64,000 nt of DNA from CAZPQV01 sp964588705 (GTDB lineage Bacteria; Bacteroidota; Bacteroidia; Flavobacteriales; Weeksellaceae). A model generated the notes under the pieces. It ran no database searches. It was not told where the DNA came from and was given only the letters and a program-made list of their open reading frames with translations. The translations under genes were made by a program, and so were the position numbers. The stretch lies in the NCBI GenBank assembly GCA_964588705.1, contig CAZPQV010000002.1:1-64000 (forward strand), given 5' to 3'. Below are positions 1 through 9,199 of the stretch, in pieces (the stretch's first letter is position 1; each line of letters opens with the position of its first letter).

Positions 1-2
1 AC

Positions 3-1898
3 CACCACTGTGGTTACGGACAGATTCAGGCGCATTCCACAGTTGAAAACGACTATCTAACAGATGGTTTCTGGGCAAAAAACAACGGTGAAGAACTGCC
101 GAATCCTGGAGTAATTGCGGATTTTGTAGTAGATATCAAAGATGTGTCGAACCAGGTTTTAGCAAATACAAAAAATCTTAGCTCAACGCAAGCCGAGCAA
201 ATCATTAAGAAAAACATTGATGCTGTTTCGAAGTCGTTTAAAATCCAGCCTTACCAGAAGGTGGTGATTAGACCGGCGTATTACGGAAACAAATATTACG
301 CATACATCATCGAAACTTATAAAGATGTACGTTTGGTTGGTGCACCGCCAAGTTCTATTGGAAAATTCGGTTCAGACACGGATAACTGGGTGTTTCCGAG
401 ACATACGGGAGATTTTGCACTATTCAGAATCTATGCCGATAAAAACAATAACCCGGCAGAATACAGCAAAGACAACGTTCCTTACAAACCAAAGCATTTC
501 CTACCGGTTTCAATAAAGGAAAAACAGGAAGGCGATTTCACTTTTGTATTCGGGTTCCCGGGCAGAACTACGGAATATTTACCATCGGTTGCAGTAGAGC
601 AAATCCGTGCACATATCGATCCTGCAATGATTGCGGTGCGTACCGTAGCACTTAAAGAACTTGATGAAAGAATGCGCACAGACAACGCTACAAGAATAAA
701 ATATGCTTCCAAGTATGCAAGAATTGCCAACTATTGGAAGAAATGGCAAGGTGAAGTTGAAGGTTTGACTAAATCTAATGCTGTCGGTAAAAAACAGGAA
801 TATGAAAAGATGCTGATGGCTAAAAATCCTGCCATAAAAACCACTATTGACGAATTTAATACACTTTACACGGCTCAGGCACCGTACGCCCTAAACCGTG
901 CATATTACAGTGAAGTGGTAAGAAATGCTGAAACCCTGACTTTAGCAAGTAATTTCTACAATTTCGCAGCGGCAGTAGATGCAGGAAAAATGGATGCTAA
1001 AACCCTTGAAAATTTCAAGAACAGACTGTCATCTTTTTACAAAGATTTCGAAGGAGAACTTGATGCGAAGGTTACGGCTAAAGTTTTAGCACTTTACGCA
1101 AATAAAACACCTCAGCAGTTTTTGCCTGCTGGATTTGATCAGTTTAAAGATGAAAATCAAAATCTGAAAACTATCGAAGAATGGTCGAAAAATTCAATTG
1201 TAACCGGACGAGCTTCATTGAACGGCGCAACCGTATATACCAATATCAATAAGGTTTTTGCAGATTCAAAAGCAGTAGCTCAGAATGTAAAAAATGATCC
1301 GTTGGTACAGCTTTTTGCTTCGATGAGAGATACCTATCTTAAAACGACGGACGGACAGTACAATGCTTACCAAACTAAAATTGATGATCTTCAGAAAAAA
1401 TATATGGCTCAGCAGATGGAAACAGATAAGGATAGAAAATTCTTCCCGGATGCCAACTCTACCCTACGTGTGACTTATGGAAAAGTTGCAGGTTCCAATC
1501 CAAAAGATGCTTTATATTACGGTCACCAAACGCATTTATCAGGGGTGATGGAAAAATACATTCCTGGAGATTACGAGTTTGATGTTCCTCAAAAACTGAT
1601 TGATCTTTACAATGCAAAGGATTACGGAATTTATGCCAACAAAAATGGTGATGTTCCGGTAAACTTCACGGCTACCAATCACACAACTGGCGGTAACTCC
1701 GGAAGCCCGGCATTAGATGCGCACGGAAATCTTATCGGTCTGAACTTCGACAGACAGTGGGAAGGAACGATGAGCGACATCAACTTCGACCCAAGATTCT
1801 CCAGAAATATTATGGTGGATTCCAAATACATACTTTTCATTATCGATAAATATGCCGACTCGAAATGGCTGATTGATGAAATGAAAATTGTAAAATAA
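3..1898 (+). CDS. S46 family dipeptidyl-peptidase, DPP11-type, 5' truncated
   Basis: The reading frame is open from base 3 and the true start lies before the window, so this is about the last 631 residues. Family S46 enzymes are periplasmic serine peptidases that release dipeptides from oligopeptide N-termini. All three catalytic regions are visible: the His motif HHCGYGQIQ at the left edge, the Asp motif PRHTGDFALFRIY, and the Ser motif TTGGNSGSPALD (Ser codon 1698-1700). Eighteen residues after that Ser, in NFDRQWEG, sits Arg (1752-1754). This position is Arg in Asp/Glu-specific DPP11 and Gly in DPP7, so acidic-dipeptide specificity is inferred. A GTG at 144 opens a shorter frame but would delete the catalytic His, so it is not the start. 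A hairpin terminator follows at once. Confidence 0.93.
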   Translation, partial: HHCGYGQIQAHSTVENDYLTDGFWAKNNGEELPNPGVIADFVVDIKDVSNQVLANTKNLSSTQAEQIIKKNIDAVSKSFKIQPYQKVVIRPAYYGNKYYAYIIETYKDVRLVGAPPSSIGKFGSDTDNWVFPRHTGDFALFRIYADKNNNPAEYSKDNVPYKPKHFLPVSIKEKQEGDFTFVFGFPGRTTEYLPSVAVEQIRAHIDPAMIAVRTVALKELDERMRTDNATRIKYASKYARIANYWKKWQGEVEGLTKSNAVGKKQEYEKMLMAKNPAIKTTIDEFNTLYTAQAPYALNRAYYSEVVRNAETLTLASNFYNFAAAVDAGKMDAKTLENFKNRLSSFYKDFEGELDAKVTAKVLALYANKTPQQFLPAGFDQFKDENQNLKTIEEWSKNSIVTGRASLNGATVYTNINKVFADSKAVAQNVKNDPLVQLFASMRDTYLKTTDGQYNAYQTKIDDLQKKYMAQQMETDKDRKFFPDANSTLRVTYGKVAGSNPKDALYYGHQTHLSGVMEKYIPGDYEFDVPQKLIDLYNAKDYGIYANKNGDVPVNFTATNHTTGGNSGSPALDAHGNLIGLNFDRQWEGTMSDINFDPRFSRNIMVDSKYILFIIDKYADSKWLIDEMKIVK

Positions 1899-1904
1899 AC
1901 CAAA

Positions 1905-1936
1905 CAAAAAACCTGCAGATTTGCAGGTTTTTTTTA
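1905..1936 (+). terminator. Rho-independent terminator of the S46 peptidase gene
   Basis: The stem AACCTGCA / TGCAGGTT with a four-base loop is followed by a run of eight or more T, a few bases after the peptidase stop codon. Confidence 0.85.
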
Positions 1937-1956
1937 ATAAAATATGAAGAAAATAA

Positions 1957-2214
1957 CTAGTCAGATAAATTCAAGGACTTTCGAATAAAGCCCACTACTC
2001 CTTTCAGTTCTGCTTTTGCAGCTTCATCCTCAAGATTATCACTTCTTAGTTCTTCCTCACTAAGATCTGTAAGCAAAAACGACGGTTAAAAATCTGCAGG
2101 CTGATAGGAATATAAAGTTTCTTGCGGCAAATTATCATTAATGAAGATGTCGCTGTTACTGAAAGTTTCAGGAAGAATAAATGCCAGCAACAATATAAGG
2201 GATAGAGATTTCAT
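1957..2214 (-). pseudogene. Small secreted protein gene with in-frame stop
   Basis: ATG at 2214 opens a frame whose first codons read MKSLSLILLLAFILPETFS, a typical signal peptide. The frame is stopped by TAA at 2088-2086 after 42 codons. It then continues in the same frame for 42 more protein-like codons, rich in acidic residues (TDLSEEELRSDNLEDEAA) and ending in RKSLNLSD before TAG at 1959-1957. Because the frame is unbroken on both sides, this looks like one small exported protein of about 85 residues with a single nonsense codon. Family unknown. A 42-residue functional product cannot be excluded, but coding character continuing past the stop argues for recent inactivation. Confidence 0.6.
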
Positions 2215-2297
2215 AGCAAATACTTTTTATTCGGTTATTAATTATTCCAAGTATAGAAAGTATCCTTATTCCAAAAAATACCACAAAAGGGTGATTT

Positions 2298-3221
2298 TTA
2301 GTTGATTAAACTTTCCCGCAGCACCTTAAAAAATTCCGTCGGCTGATCAATCCACGGGAAATGTCCGCACTTCTCAATGAAAGTAAGTTTGGAATTTTTC
2401 ATACGTTCATTTAGCAGAACCGGAACGCCTTCGCCAACTGGGTCTTGCCGTCCGTGAATAAGACGTAAAGGTATATTCAGGGCATAGGCTTCTTTTGAAA
2501 AATCAAACGTGAAGAAATTGGGCTTGGAAATCCAAATATGCTGATATGTCTGATTCATTAGCATATTCCATTCGTCATCGGGAAAATAATTTACAAATTT
2601 TGCCCCGATACCTTTATTATATAAACCACTGTTCATGAAAACTGTCATCTGCTGACGTGATTTTTGTATCGGTGAAAGGTTCTCATCGGAAATAATATTT
2701 TTCATTTCCAGCCGGTCTGCAGCAGATAAATTCCCGTTCAGATTATCGTTCCAGTATTTCATCAATAAATTATCCGTTGCCACTCGGCTGACCGAAATTA
2801 TCTTATTGACTCTATTTGGATATTTCGTCGCATAATACAGAGCGTTCTGTCCGCCATAACTGTGCCCAATAATCGTCCATTGGTCAATTTTCAGATGCTT
2901 GCGAACGGTTTCATAATCACCCACAATTTGATCAATCTCAATCCATGAATCATCTTCCTTTCGGTCTCTGGAACGGCCTGTTCTCTGAAAATCAACGAGA
3001 ATGGTTTGGTAATTATCCAATGAATCGGCAACGGCACGCATATAATAACTGGAAGCGCCGGTGTTTCCCTGCATCAGCACTGCGGGTTTACCTTTCCCTT
3101 TGGTGTAAAAATGCAGATAACCGTATTCAATTTTTATGGAATCGTGTTTATAGGTGTTTTTATATTGAGCAAAAACGCCTTGAACAAATAGTAAACTGAT
3201 GATGGTGAACAGAGCTTTCAT
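2298..3221 (-). CDS. Secreted alpha/beta hydrolase (proline iminopeptidase-like)
   Basis: 307 residues. The start is placed at 3221 because MKALFTIISLLFVQGVFAQ is a clean signal peptide; upstream in-frame codons overlap the end of the preceding pseudogene. The alpha/beta-hydrolase fold is shown by the oxyanion-loop region MQGNTGASS, the nucleophile elbow GHSYGGQNA, an Asp in LIHGRQDPVGEG and the catalytic His in EKCGHFPWIDQP. It probably hydrolyses small esters or N-terminal proline peptides in the periplasm; the substrate is unknown. It starts 17 nt after the stop of the decayed M28 peptidase frame, so the two were probably one operon for peptide breakdown, of which only this gene is intact. 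Confidence 0.85.
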   Translation of the reverse strand: MKALFTIISLLFVQGVFAQYKNTYKHDSIKIEYGYLHFYTKGKGKPAVLMQGNTGASSYYMRAVADSLDNYQTILVDFQRTGRSRDRKEDDSWIEIDQIVGDYETVRKHLKIDQWTIIGHSYGGQNALYYATKYPNRVNKIISVSRVATDNLLMKYWNDNLNGNLSAADRLEMKNIISDENLSPIQKSRQQMTVFMNSGLYNKGIGAKFVNYFPDDEWNMLMNQTYQHIWISKPNFFTFDFSKEAYALNIPLRLIHGRQDPVGEGVPVLLNERMKNSKLTFIEKCGHFPWIDQPTEFFKVLRESLIN

Positions 3222-3238
3222 ATTAATTTGGTTTTGAG

Positions 3239-3686
3239 TTAATTCTTGATTCGATAAAGTTTTTTCCACGCTTCTTCAAAATCCTGTCCCTTGTTCCACG
3301 TGGGTTGTTTCGGATTATCCGCAATATTTTTTGCGGCAAGGATGTAGGAATAAATAAACTTCAGCGCATAAACCAAATCCATATTTTCCACTACATCAAT
3401 CACTTTGTGATAGGTTGAGTTCACTTTTTCATCCATTTTATCGATACCCATGCTGAAGGTAATGGCCGGAATTCCTTTTTGCGCTAACGGGAAATTATCA
3501 CTGCTCATAAATAGATTTTCTTCCGGACTTGGCTCAGGAAGATAGGCGAACTGATAAGCCGTTGCCGCATTTCTGATGTCTTACTCTACCGACGTACGGC
3601 CTGAACCCAGTACACTGATAGTTCCATTTTTGCTGGGCGAATAAAAAACTGCCACAAAGCAAAAAGAATAGAGTTTTAGTTTTCAT
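3239..3686 (-). pseudogene. M28 family metallopeptidase remnant
   Basis: ATG at 3686 starts a signal peptide (MKTKTLFFLLCGSFLFAQ). The frame then shifts, the metal-binding N-terminal half of the peptidase is missing, and coding similarity resumes as VLGSGRTSVE, a TAA at 3583-3581, then DIRNAATAYQFAYLPEPSPE and MSSDNFPLAQKGIPAITFS to the C-terminus at 3239. PEPSPEEN...SSDNFPLA.KGIPAI is characteristic of the C-terminal half of exported M28 (aminopeptidase Y / PSMA-like) zinc peptidases. So it carries a large internal deletion, a frameshift and a nonsense codon. The 89-codon ORF from 3508 is only the tail of this relic. Confidence 0.8.
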
Positions 3687-3942
3687 CAGTATAAGTTTTG
3701 GTTATTTAAATTTTTTCACCTGAAAAAATCATAATGTTCAAACGTCGAAAATTCAGTTGTAAGAACGCATTACAGGAATATCAGCTAAAAATACCAAACC
3801 AAATCTTTCTAAAAAATACTCCTTTTGTGTATATTATGCTGTAACTTTCTGATTGATTTAGTTTTAGGATAATTTAATCCTGATTAAACAATCATATTAA
3901 ACATCAGAATATTATATTGAAAATGAGCAATTTATAAATAAA
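3687..3942. other. AT-rich intergenic gap, no gene seen
   Basis: Region between the M28 pseudogene and the terminator of the next hydrolase gene. It is very AT-rich with no ORF or RNA signature I can support. It may hold the former promoter of the decayed M28 operon, but I see no TAnnTTTG match on the minus strand. Confidence 0.5.
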
Positions 3943-3962
3943 AAATCCGGCAATTGCCGGAT
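3943..3962 (-). terminator. Terminator of the 3989-4834 hydrolase gene
   Basis: Perfect palindrome AATCCGGCAATTGCCGGATT. On the minus strand it is followed by further T residues and lies just downstream of the hydrolase stop codon. Confidence 0.8.
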
Positions 3963-3988
3963 TCTGTTATTATTATTCTCGAGATATG

Positions 3989-4834
3989 TTATTGAAAGTT
4001 GTTTTTTAGAAACTTGATAATCTGTTCAGTCGCTTCGTTCAGATGTTGTGGTAAAGAATCTGATTCCCAAGGTTCCTTTGAGCCAAACGTATGTCCCGCA
4101 TTTTCGATAATTACCAGTTCTGAGTCTTTATTCCACTCGTGCAGCAGTTCCGATTCGTTGTCTTTCACAGTTTCGTCGGCTCCCGCTTTTACAATGAGTG
4201 TTGGCTTTTCCATATGCTGTGCTGCATACTGTATATTGAAGCGTTCCTCATTGTTTTTATAATCTTCAAAAAACTGATAATAATGGGGCATCTGCTGATT
4301 GGTTCTTTTGTTTTCGGTAAACATCACGCCACTTTTTTCCCAATCTTCAAGTCGCTCTCCGGAAGGAAAACGATATCCAAAATGGCTTACAGAGGCCATT
4401 ACAATAAGGCCTTTCACTCTTTCATCTTCGTAGGCAGCGATTGTGGAAATCCCTCCTCCTCTGCTGTGACCAATGATGATTACTTTTTCCGGATCAACCT
4501 CCGGTTTTGAAATAAAATAATTGATTACCTCGGTATAATCCAGCATTTCTTTAGAAAAATTATTCTCGCCAAATGCTTCCAGATCTGCAAAATTATGTGG
4601 GTCGTTCACCGTCGTTCCGTTATGGGAAAAATTGAATTTCACAACGTAAAAACCTTCATCCGCAATTTTTTCTGCCATCAGATTCCAGGCACCCCAATCT
4701 TTATAACCTTTGTAGCCATGCGCGAAAATCACCAGCGGAAGTATCTTATCAGTTTTCGGGTAAAAAGCATCCGCAAGGAAATCGCGTGTTTGGGGATTTC
4801 TGATGACAATATTTTTTTCTTGAATTAAATTCAT
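3989..4834 (-). CDS. Alpha/beta hydrolase, cytoplasmic
   Basis: 281 residues with no signal peptide. The fold is indicated by the oxyanion region FAHGYKGYKDWGAW, nucleophile elbow IIGHSRGGGIS, an acid residue in VKAGADETVKD and catalytic His in IENAGHTFGSKEPW. It resembles dienelactone-hydrolase / acyl-peptidase-like serine hydrolases of Bacteroidota; the substrate is not predictable from sequence. Single-gene unit: a -7 box (TATTTTTG on the minus strand) lies 14 nt upstream and a palindromic terminator downstream. Confidence 0.85.
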   Translation of the reverse strand: MNLIQEKNIVIRNPQTRDFLADAFYPKTDKILPLVIFAHGYKGYKDWGAWNLMAEKIADEGFYVVKFNFSHNGTTVNDPHNFADLEAFGENNFSKEMLDYTEVINYFISKPEVDPEKVIIIGHSRGGGISTIAAYEDERVKGLIVMASVSHFGYRFPSGERLEDWEKSGVMFTENKRTNQQMPHYYQFFEDYKNNEERFNIQYAAQHMEKPTLIVKAGADETVKDNESELLHEWNKDSELVIIENAGHTFGSKEPWESDSLPQHLNEATEQIIKFLKNNFQ

Positions 4835-4848
4835 AACAGTGGTTTATT

Positions 4849-4856
4849 CAAAAATA
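4849..4856 (-). promoter_or_regulatory. -7 promoter box of the 3989-4834 hydrolase
   Basis: TATTTTTG on the minus strand matches the Bacteroidota sigma-A -7 consensus TAnnTTTG and ends 14 nt before the ATG. Confidence 0.55.
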
Positions 4857-4960
4857 CGAAAAAGTTTTGGGCAGAATTTGCTTTAATTTTTTATTAAATT
4901 AAACTTTTCGCGATTATTAGTACAATGGCACAATTTTTCTTTCGGTTTAATTAAAAAATT

Positions 4961-6625
4961 ATGGAAATTAATCATCTCAATCAGTATGTAAAATTCTTCT
5001 CTTTTATTCTTAAATATTATAACAGTGATGTTTTAAAATCTGCAACCGATTCATTTTCAGACTCCAGCTCAGAAGAAGAATCGAATGAAGAAAATTTCAG
5101 TCAGAAACCGGAAGAACTGGTAGAAGATCTAAAGAAAATGGGGCCAACCTACGTAAAACTGGGGCAATTGCTTTCAACTCGGCCGGATCTTTTACCTCAG
5201 CCCTACCTTGATGCATTGGCCAACTTGCAGGATGATGTAGAAACCATTTCTTACGGCGAAATAGAAAAAATTCTCGAAGAAGAAATCGGCGTCAGAATTC
5301 ACAAAGCTTTCCCGGAATTTGATATCGAACCGTTGGCAAGCGCATCTATCGGACAGGTTCACAGAGCTGTTTTACCATCGGGAAGACAGGTTGCTGTAAA
5401 AATTCAGAGACCCGGAATCCGGAAAAAATTTAATGAAGATTTGGATGCTTTGATGGAAATGGCGTCCGTAGCTGAAAAGCATTCGAAAGAAGCCAGAAAA
5501 TTTGCATTAAAAGATATTATTGAAGAACTGCGGTTTATCCTGTTAAATGAACTCGATTATCAGAAGGAATTTCAAAATCTGATGACTGCACGGGAAAATC
5601 TAAAGAGATATAAAAACATCATCATCCCTGAACCTGTAAAAGAATATTCCACAGGAAAGGTTCTGGTAATGGATTTCATTGAAGGAAAAAAGATTACTTC
5701 CGTAGGAAAACTAAAACTTCTTGAAACCGATTTTACACCTGTAGTTGATGAGCTGGTGAAAGCGTACATGAAGCAAATCATTATCGATGGTTTCGCACAC
5801 GCTGATCCACATCCGGGAAATATTCATTTAACACCGGACGACAAAATAGCATTGATGGATCTCGGAATGGTTGCCAAATTCAGTCCGAAACTTCAGGAAA
5901 AAATTATGATGCTTCTGATTGGAATGAGTAAAAAAGACGGCGACGCAATTACTGACGCTTTACTTGAAATGAGTGAATACGACGCTAACGAAACCGACCT
6001 GATTACGTTCCGTAAAAATATCAACCGTTTGGTGATGAACAGTACCAGCAACAATGCCGAAGATATGGAAACCGGACGCGTGCTGATACAGATGAACCGA
6101 ATTGCCGCTGAACATGGGATAAAAATCGCAGTTGAGCTGAATATTTTAGGGAAAATTCTTCTGAATATGGATCAGATAGTGGCAGTTCTCACTCCAAAAT
6201 ATGATTTACAAAAAGCCATCCGAAACTTTATGGACAGGATGGTGAACAAAAAAATAGGAAAAGAATTAAAGCCCGAAAACATCTACGGACTGCTTCTGGA
6301 AAATAAAAAACTTGCAGAAAATTTACCTTCGAGACTGAACAAAATCACCGAAAATCTCGCATCAAATCAGTTTGAACTGAAGGTAAATGCCTTAGACGAA
6401 AAACGGCTTACCGATGGTTTTCAGAAAGTTGCCAACCGAATTACCTCCGGAATTATTATCGCCGCCATGATTATTGGTGCAGCTTTGCTGATGCGGATTC
6501 CTTCATCGTTTTCGATAATGGGTTACGGTTTACTGCCATTCATTTTCTTTATCGTGGCGATTGGATTAGGACTTTATCTGGTTTATAATATTTTGTTTAA
6601 AGACGAACAGTTTAGAAAGAAATAA
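4961..6625 (+). CDS. ABC1/UbiB-family atypical kinase, membrane anchored
   Basis: 554 residues. Diagnostic UbiB/ADCK features are present: the KxGQ motif (KLGQ, residues 66-69, in GPTYVKLGQLLSTRPD), the Ala-rich nucleotide loop ASASIGQVH with the active Lys in VAVKIQRPG (about residue 147), and the catalytic segment HADPHPGN (about residue 270). Two hydrophobic helices at about 497-546 form the C-terminal anchor. In other bacteria UbiB proteins support ubiquinone biosynthesis or lipid homeostasis; this lineage uses menaquinone, so a menaquinone or lipid role is inference. A stretch at 30-50 is Ser/Glu-rich and likely disordered. It is flanked by its own terminator. Confidence 0.9.
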   Translation: MEINHLNQYVKFFSFILKYYNSDVLKSATDSFSDSSSEEESNEENFSQKPEELVEDLKKMGPTYVKLGQLLSTRPDLLPQPYLDALANLQDDVETISYGEIEKILEEEIGVRIHKAFPEFDIEPLASASIGQVHRAVLPSGRQVAVKIQRPGIRKKFNEDLDALMEMASVAEKHSKEARKFALKDIIEELRFILLNELDYQKEFQNLMTARENLKRYKNIIIPEPVKEYSTGKVLVMDFIEGKKITSVGKLKLLETDFTPVVDELVKAYMKQIIIDGFAHADPHPGNIHLTPDDKIALMDLGMVAKFSPKLQEKIMMLLIGMSKKDGDAITDALLEMSEYDANETDLITFRKNINRLVMNSTSNNAEDMETGRVLIQMNRIAAEHGIKIAVELNILGKILLNMDQIVAVLTPKYDLQKAIRNFMDRMVNKKIGKELKPENIYGLLLENKKLAENLPSRLNKITENLASNQFELKVNALDEKRLTDGFQKVANRITSGIIIAAMIIGAALLMRIPSSFSIMGYGLLPFIFFIVAIGLGLYLVYNILFKDEQFRKK

Positions 6626-6631
6626 CAAAAA

Positions 6632-6655
6632 AATCACTCAGTTTCCTGAGTGATT
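6632..6655. terminator. Bidirectional terminator between UbiB-like and M13 peptidase genes
   Basis: Stem AATCACTCAG / CTGAGTGATT with loop TTTC, flanked by A-rich sequence on the left and T-rich on the right, lies between two convergent stop codons. Confidence 0.85.
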
Positions 6656-6679
6656 TTTTAATAACAAATATTCGTCTGA

Positions 6680-8758
6680 TTACCAGATTTTAATACGTTC
6701 TTTCGGTGCTTTGTAAAGGTTATCACCAGGTTTTGTATTGAACGCATTGTGGAATGCATCAATATTCAACAGTGGTGCAAAAGCACGGTAATATCCCGGA
6801 GAGTGCGGATCGGTTTTCACCTGATTCATCAGGAACTGGTCGGTAGCTTTAGTTCTCCAAACCGTTGCCCAACTCATAAAAAATCTTTGATCTTGGGTAT
6901 AACCACTGATTAATCCAGGGTTTCCTTTGTCGGCAAGATACATCTGAAGCGCTTCGTAAGCCACGGCTACTCCACCTAAATCTCCAATGTTTTCTCCACT
7001 GGTAAATTTACCGTTTACGAAACTTCCTTTTACCGGTTCGTAAGCGTCATATTGTTTCGCAAGCTGATCTACTTTTACATCGAAGTTCTTTCTGTCGGCG
7101 TCTGTCCACCAGTTTTTCAGGTTTCCGTCACCGTCAAATCTTGATCCTCCGTCATCAAAACCGTGAGAAATTTCGTGACCGATTACCGCTCCAATTCCAC
7201 CAAAATTCACAGCAGGATCTGCTTTGAAATTAAAAAACGGTGGCTGAAGAATCGCTGCAGGGAAAACGATTTCGTTGTTCGATGCGCTGTAATAAGCATT
7301 CACTGTTTGAGGCGACATTCCCCACTCTGTTTTATCAACCGGTTTTCCGATTTTATCCAAATTTCTCTGATAGTTCCACGCGGTTAGATTCTGCATGTTT
7401 CCGTAAAGTGTTCCACCATCTTTTGGAGAAACCATTACCAGCTTCGAATAATCTCTCCAGTTATCAGGATAAGCAATTTTTACCCCAAATTTCGAAAGTT
7501 TTTCCTGAGCTTTTACTTTTGTATCGGCGGACATCCAGTCTAGCTCACTGATTCTTTTCGCAAACGCTTTTTTCAAATAAGAAACATAAGTTTCCATCTG
7601 CCCTTTTGCTTCTGCAGGGAAATATTTTTCAACATAAAGTTTACCAAAAGCTTCGCCAAGAACACGGTTGATCATTTCCTGACCTCTCTTGTCCATTGAT
7701 CTTTGCTCCTGCTGTCCCTGTAGATATTTTGAGTAGAAATCGAAATTGATATTGTCCATTTTCTGATCCAATGCTCCTAAATTTCCTCTCAGCATGTGGA
7801 ACTTCATATAATCTTTAAGAAGCGGAAGATTTTTAGTATTGATGAAACCATCAAGATTCTGATAGTATTTCAGTTCACCTAAAATAACGCGGTCTTCATT
7901 TACACCAACTGAAGTGAGATATTTAGCAAGATTAACATTTTTCACCAATCCAGCAAGTTCGTTAACCGTTTTCGGGTTGTAACGTTTGTTGGCATCACGG
8001 TTTTCTTCATTGGTAAGCAATGAATTTGCCAGTTTCTTTTCGAAATCCACCACATTTTGAGCGGCTTGTGACGCATTTTTATAACCCAATTCTGTGAACA
8101 GCGTTTCCGCAAATTTCTTGTATTCGCCAAGAGTTTTGGTGTTGGCATCATTCACTTTCTGATAGTAATCTCTACCCAAACCAAGCGACGGACCTCCAAG
8201 ATAAACCACGTTCATTACAGAGTTTTTCAAATCCGGACCAACTCTCCAACCGTAGAAAACATTGTCGCCGGTTTTTGTAGCATCAATCAGATACTTCTGT
8301 AAATCTGCAACTGATTTTATAGCATCAATTTTTGCTAAATCTCCTTTAATTGGAGTTAATCCCTGCGCATTCCTTGTATCCCAATCTGTAAATGTTCCGT
8401 AAAGTGCCTGAATTTTCTGTCCTTCAGAACCCGGAGCGAAATTATCGGTAAGAATCTTGTTTAAAATTTCAAGCGATGCATTGTCGGTGTCTTCTCTCAA
8501 CTTGTTGAAAGATCCCCAAGATGCTCGGTCCGAAGGAATTTCGGTATTCTTAATCCAGTTTCCGTTTACATAATGGAAAAAGTCGTCTTGCGGACGAACA
8601 TTTTTATCCATATAATCTAAGTTGATTCCGTTTTCTTCAAGAACCGCTGCGGCAGGTTCTTCCACCTGTGTTTGTGCAGGTTCTGAGGTTTTCACAGCAC
8701 ACGAATTCAGGAAAACCACTCCTGAAAGGGCAAGTAAGCCAATTGTAATTTTTTTCAT
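6680..8758 (-). CDS. M13 family (neprilysin/PepO-type) zinc endopeptidase lipoprotein
   Basis: 692 residues. The N-terminus MKKITIGLLALSGVVFLNSC is a lipoprotein signal with Cys at the cleavage site, so it is probably anchored in the periplasm or outer membrane. The M13 N-terminal domain follows (NLDYMDKNVRPQDDFFHYVNG). The zinc site is HEISH at residues 528-532 with the third ligand in ENIGDLGG (Glu589, Asp593). The substrate-binding NAYYSASNNEIVFPAAILQ block precedes it, and the protein ends in the usual CxxW-like position as KIW without the Cys. Full length for the family. Likely degrades oligopeptides together with the peptidases at the left end of the window. Confidence 0.95.
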   Translation of the reverse strand: MKKITIGLLALSGVVFLNSCAVKTSEPAQTQVEEPAAAVLEENGINLDYMDKNVRPQDDFFHYVNGNWIKNTEIPSDRASWGSFNKLREDTDNASLEILNKILTDNFAPGSEGQKIQALYGTFTDWDTRNAQGLTPIKGDLAKIDAIKSVADLQKYLIDATKTGDNVFYGWRVGPDLKNSVMNVVYLGGPSLGLGRDYYQKVNDANTKTLGEYKKFAETLFTELGYKNASQAAQNVVDFEKKLANSLLTNEENRDANKRYNPKTVNELAGLVKNVNLAKYLTSVGVNEDRVILGELKYYQNLDGFINTKNLPLLKDYMKFHMLRGNLGALDQKMDNINFDFYSKYLQGQQEQRSMDKRGQEMINRVLGEAFGKLYVEKYFPAEAKGQMETYVSYLKKAFAKRISELDWMSADTKVKAQEKLSKFGVKIAYPDNWRDYSKLVMVSPKDGGTLYGNMQNLTAWNYQRNLDKIGKPVDKTEWGMSPQTVNAYYSASNNEIVFPAAILQPPFFNFKADPAVNFGGIGAVIGHEISHGFDDGGSRFDGDGNLKNWWTDADRKNFDVKVDQLAKQYDAYEPVKGSFVNGKFTSGENIGDLGGVAVAYEALQMYLADKGNPGLISGYTQDQRFFMSWATVWRTKATDQFLMNQVKTDPHSPGYYRAFAPLLNIDAFHNAFNTKPGDNLYKAPKERIKIW

Positions 8759-8827
8759 TGAACTAAAATGATTTTAATAATATGAGTAGCATTCTGTTAT
8801 ATAAATGTTACACGTTAATGATTATTT

Positions 8828-9199
8828 CTAAAAAAAATACCGAAAAAGCCAAGTTATTACGAGCAAATAGATTATCAGCACAGGCAATGCAAAATACCAT
8901 TTCTTCTCAAATTCTGAAGAAGCAGTCTTTGCTCTAATTTCCTTAAGCAGTTCTTTTGGAATAAAACTGATGGTAATTCTAATGAGAATCGGCACTAAAA
9001 TTAAATCATCTATCAGGCCTAAAACCGGGATAAAATCCGGGATTAAGTCAATTGGATTTAGCAAATACGCTACTGTGATTGCAGCAAAAAATTTAGCGTA
9101 AAGTGGTGTTCTCCGGTCTAAAAGCGCTGTGTGAATCACAAAAATTTCACGTTTTAAAACGTTGACTTTCTGCTTTAAATTTTCAATGAATTGTTTCAT
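8828..9199 (-). CDS. YkvA/DUF1232 family membrane protein
   Basis: 123 residues. The DUF1232 signature is clear: AKFFAAITVAYLLNPIDLIP followed by DFIPVLGLIDDLILVPILI, with a second hydrophobic segment at the C-terminus (LPVLIIYLLVITWLF). Function unknown in the family. Its ATG overlaps the last bases of the cinA gene by 4 nt (ATGA type), so it is translationally coupled to cinA. Confidence 0.85.
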   Translation of the reverse strand: MKQFIENLKQKVNVLKREIFVIHTALLDRRTPLYAKFFAAITVAYLLNPIDLIPDFIPVLGLIDDLILVPILIRITISFIPKELLKEIRAKTASSEFEKKWYFALPVLIIYLLVITWLFRYFF

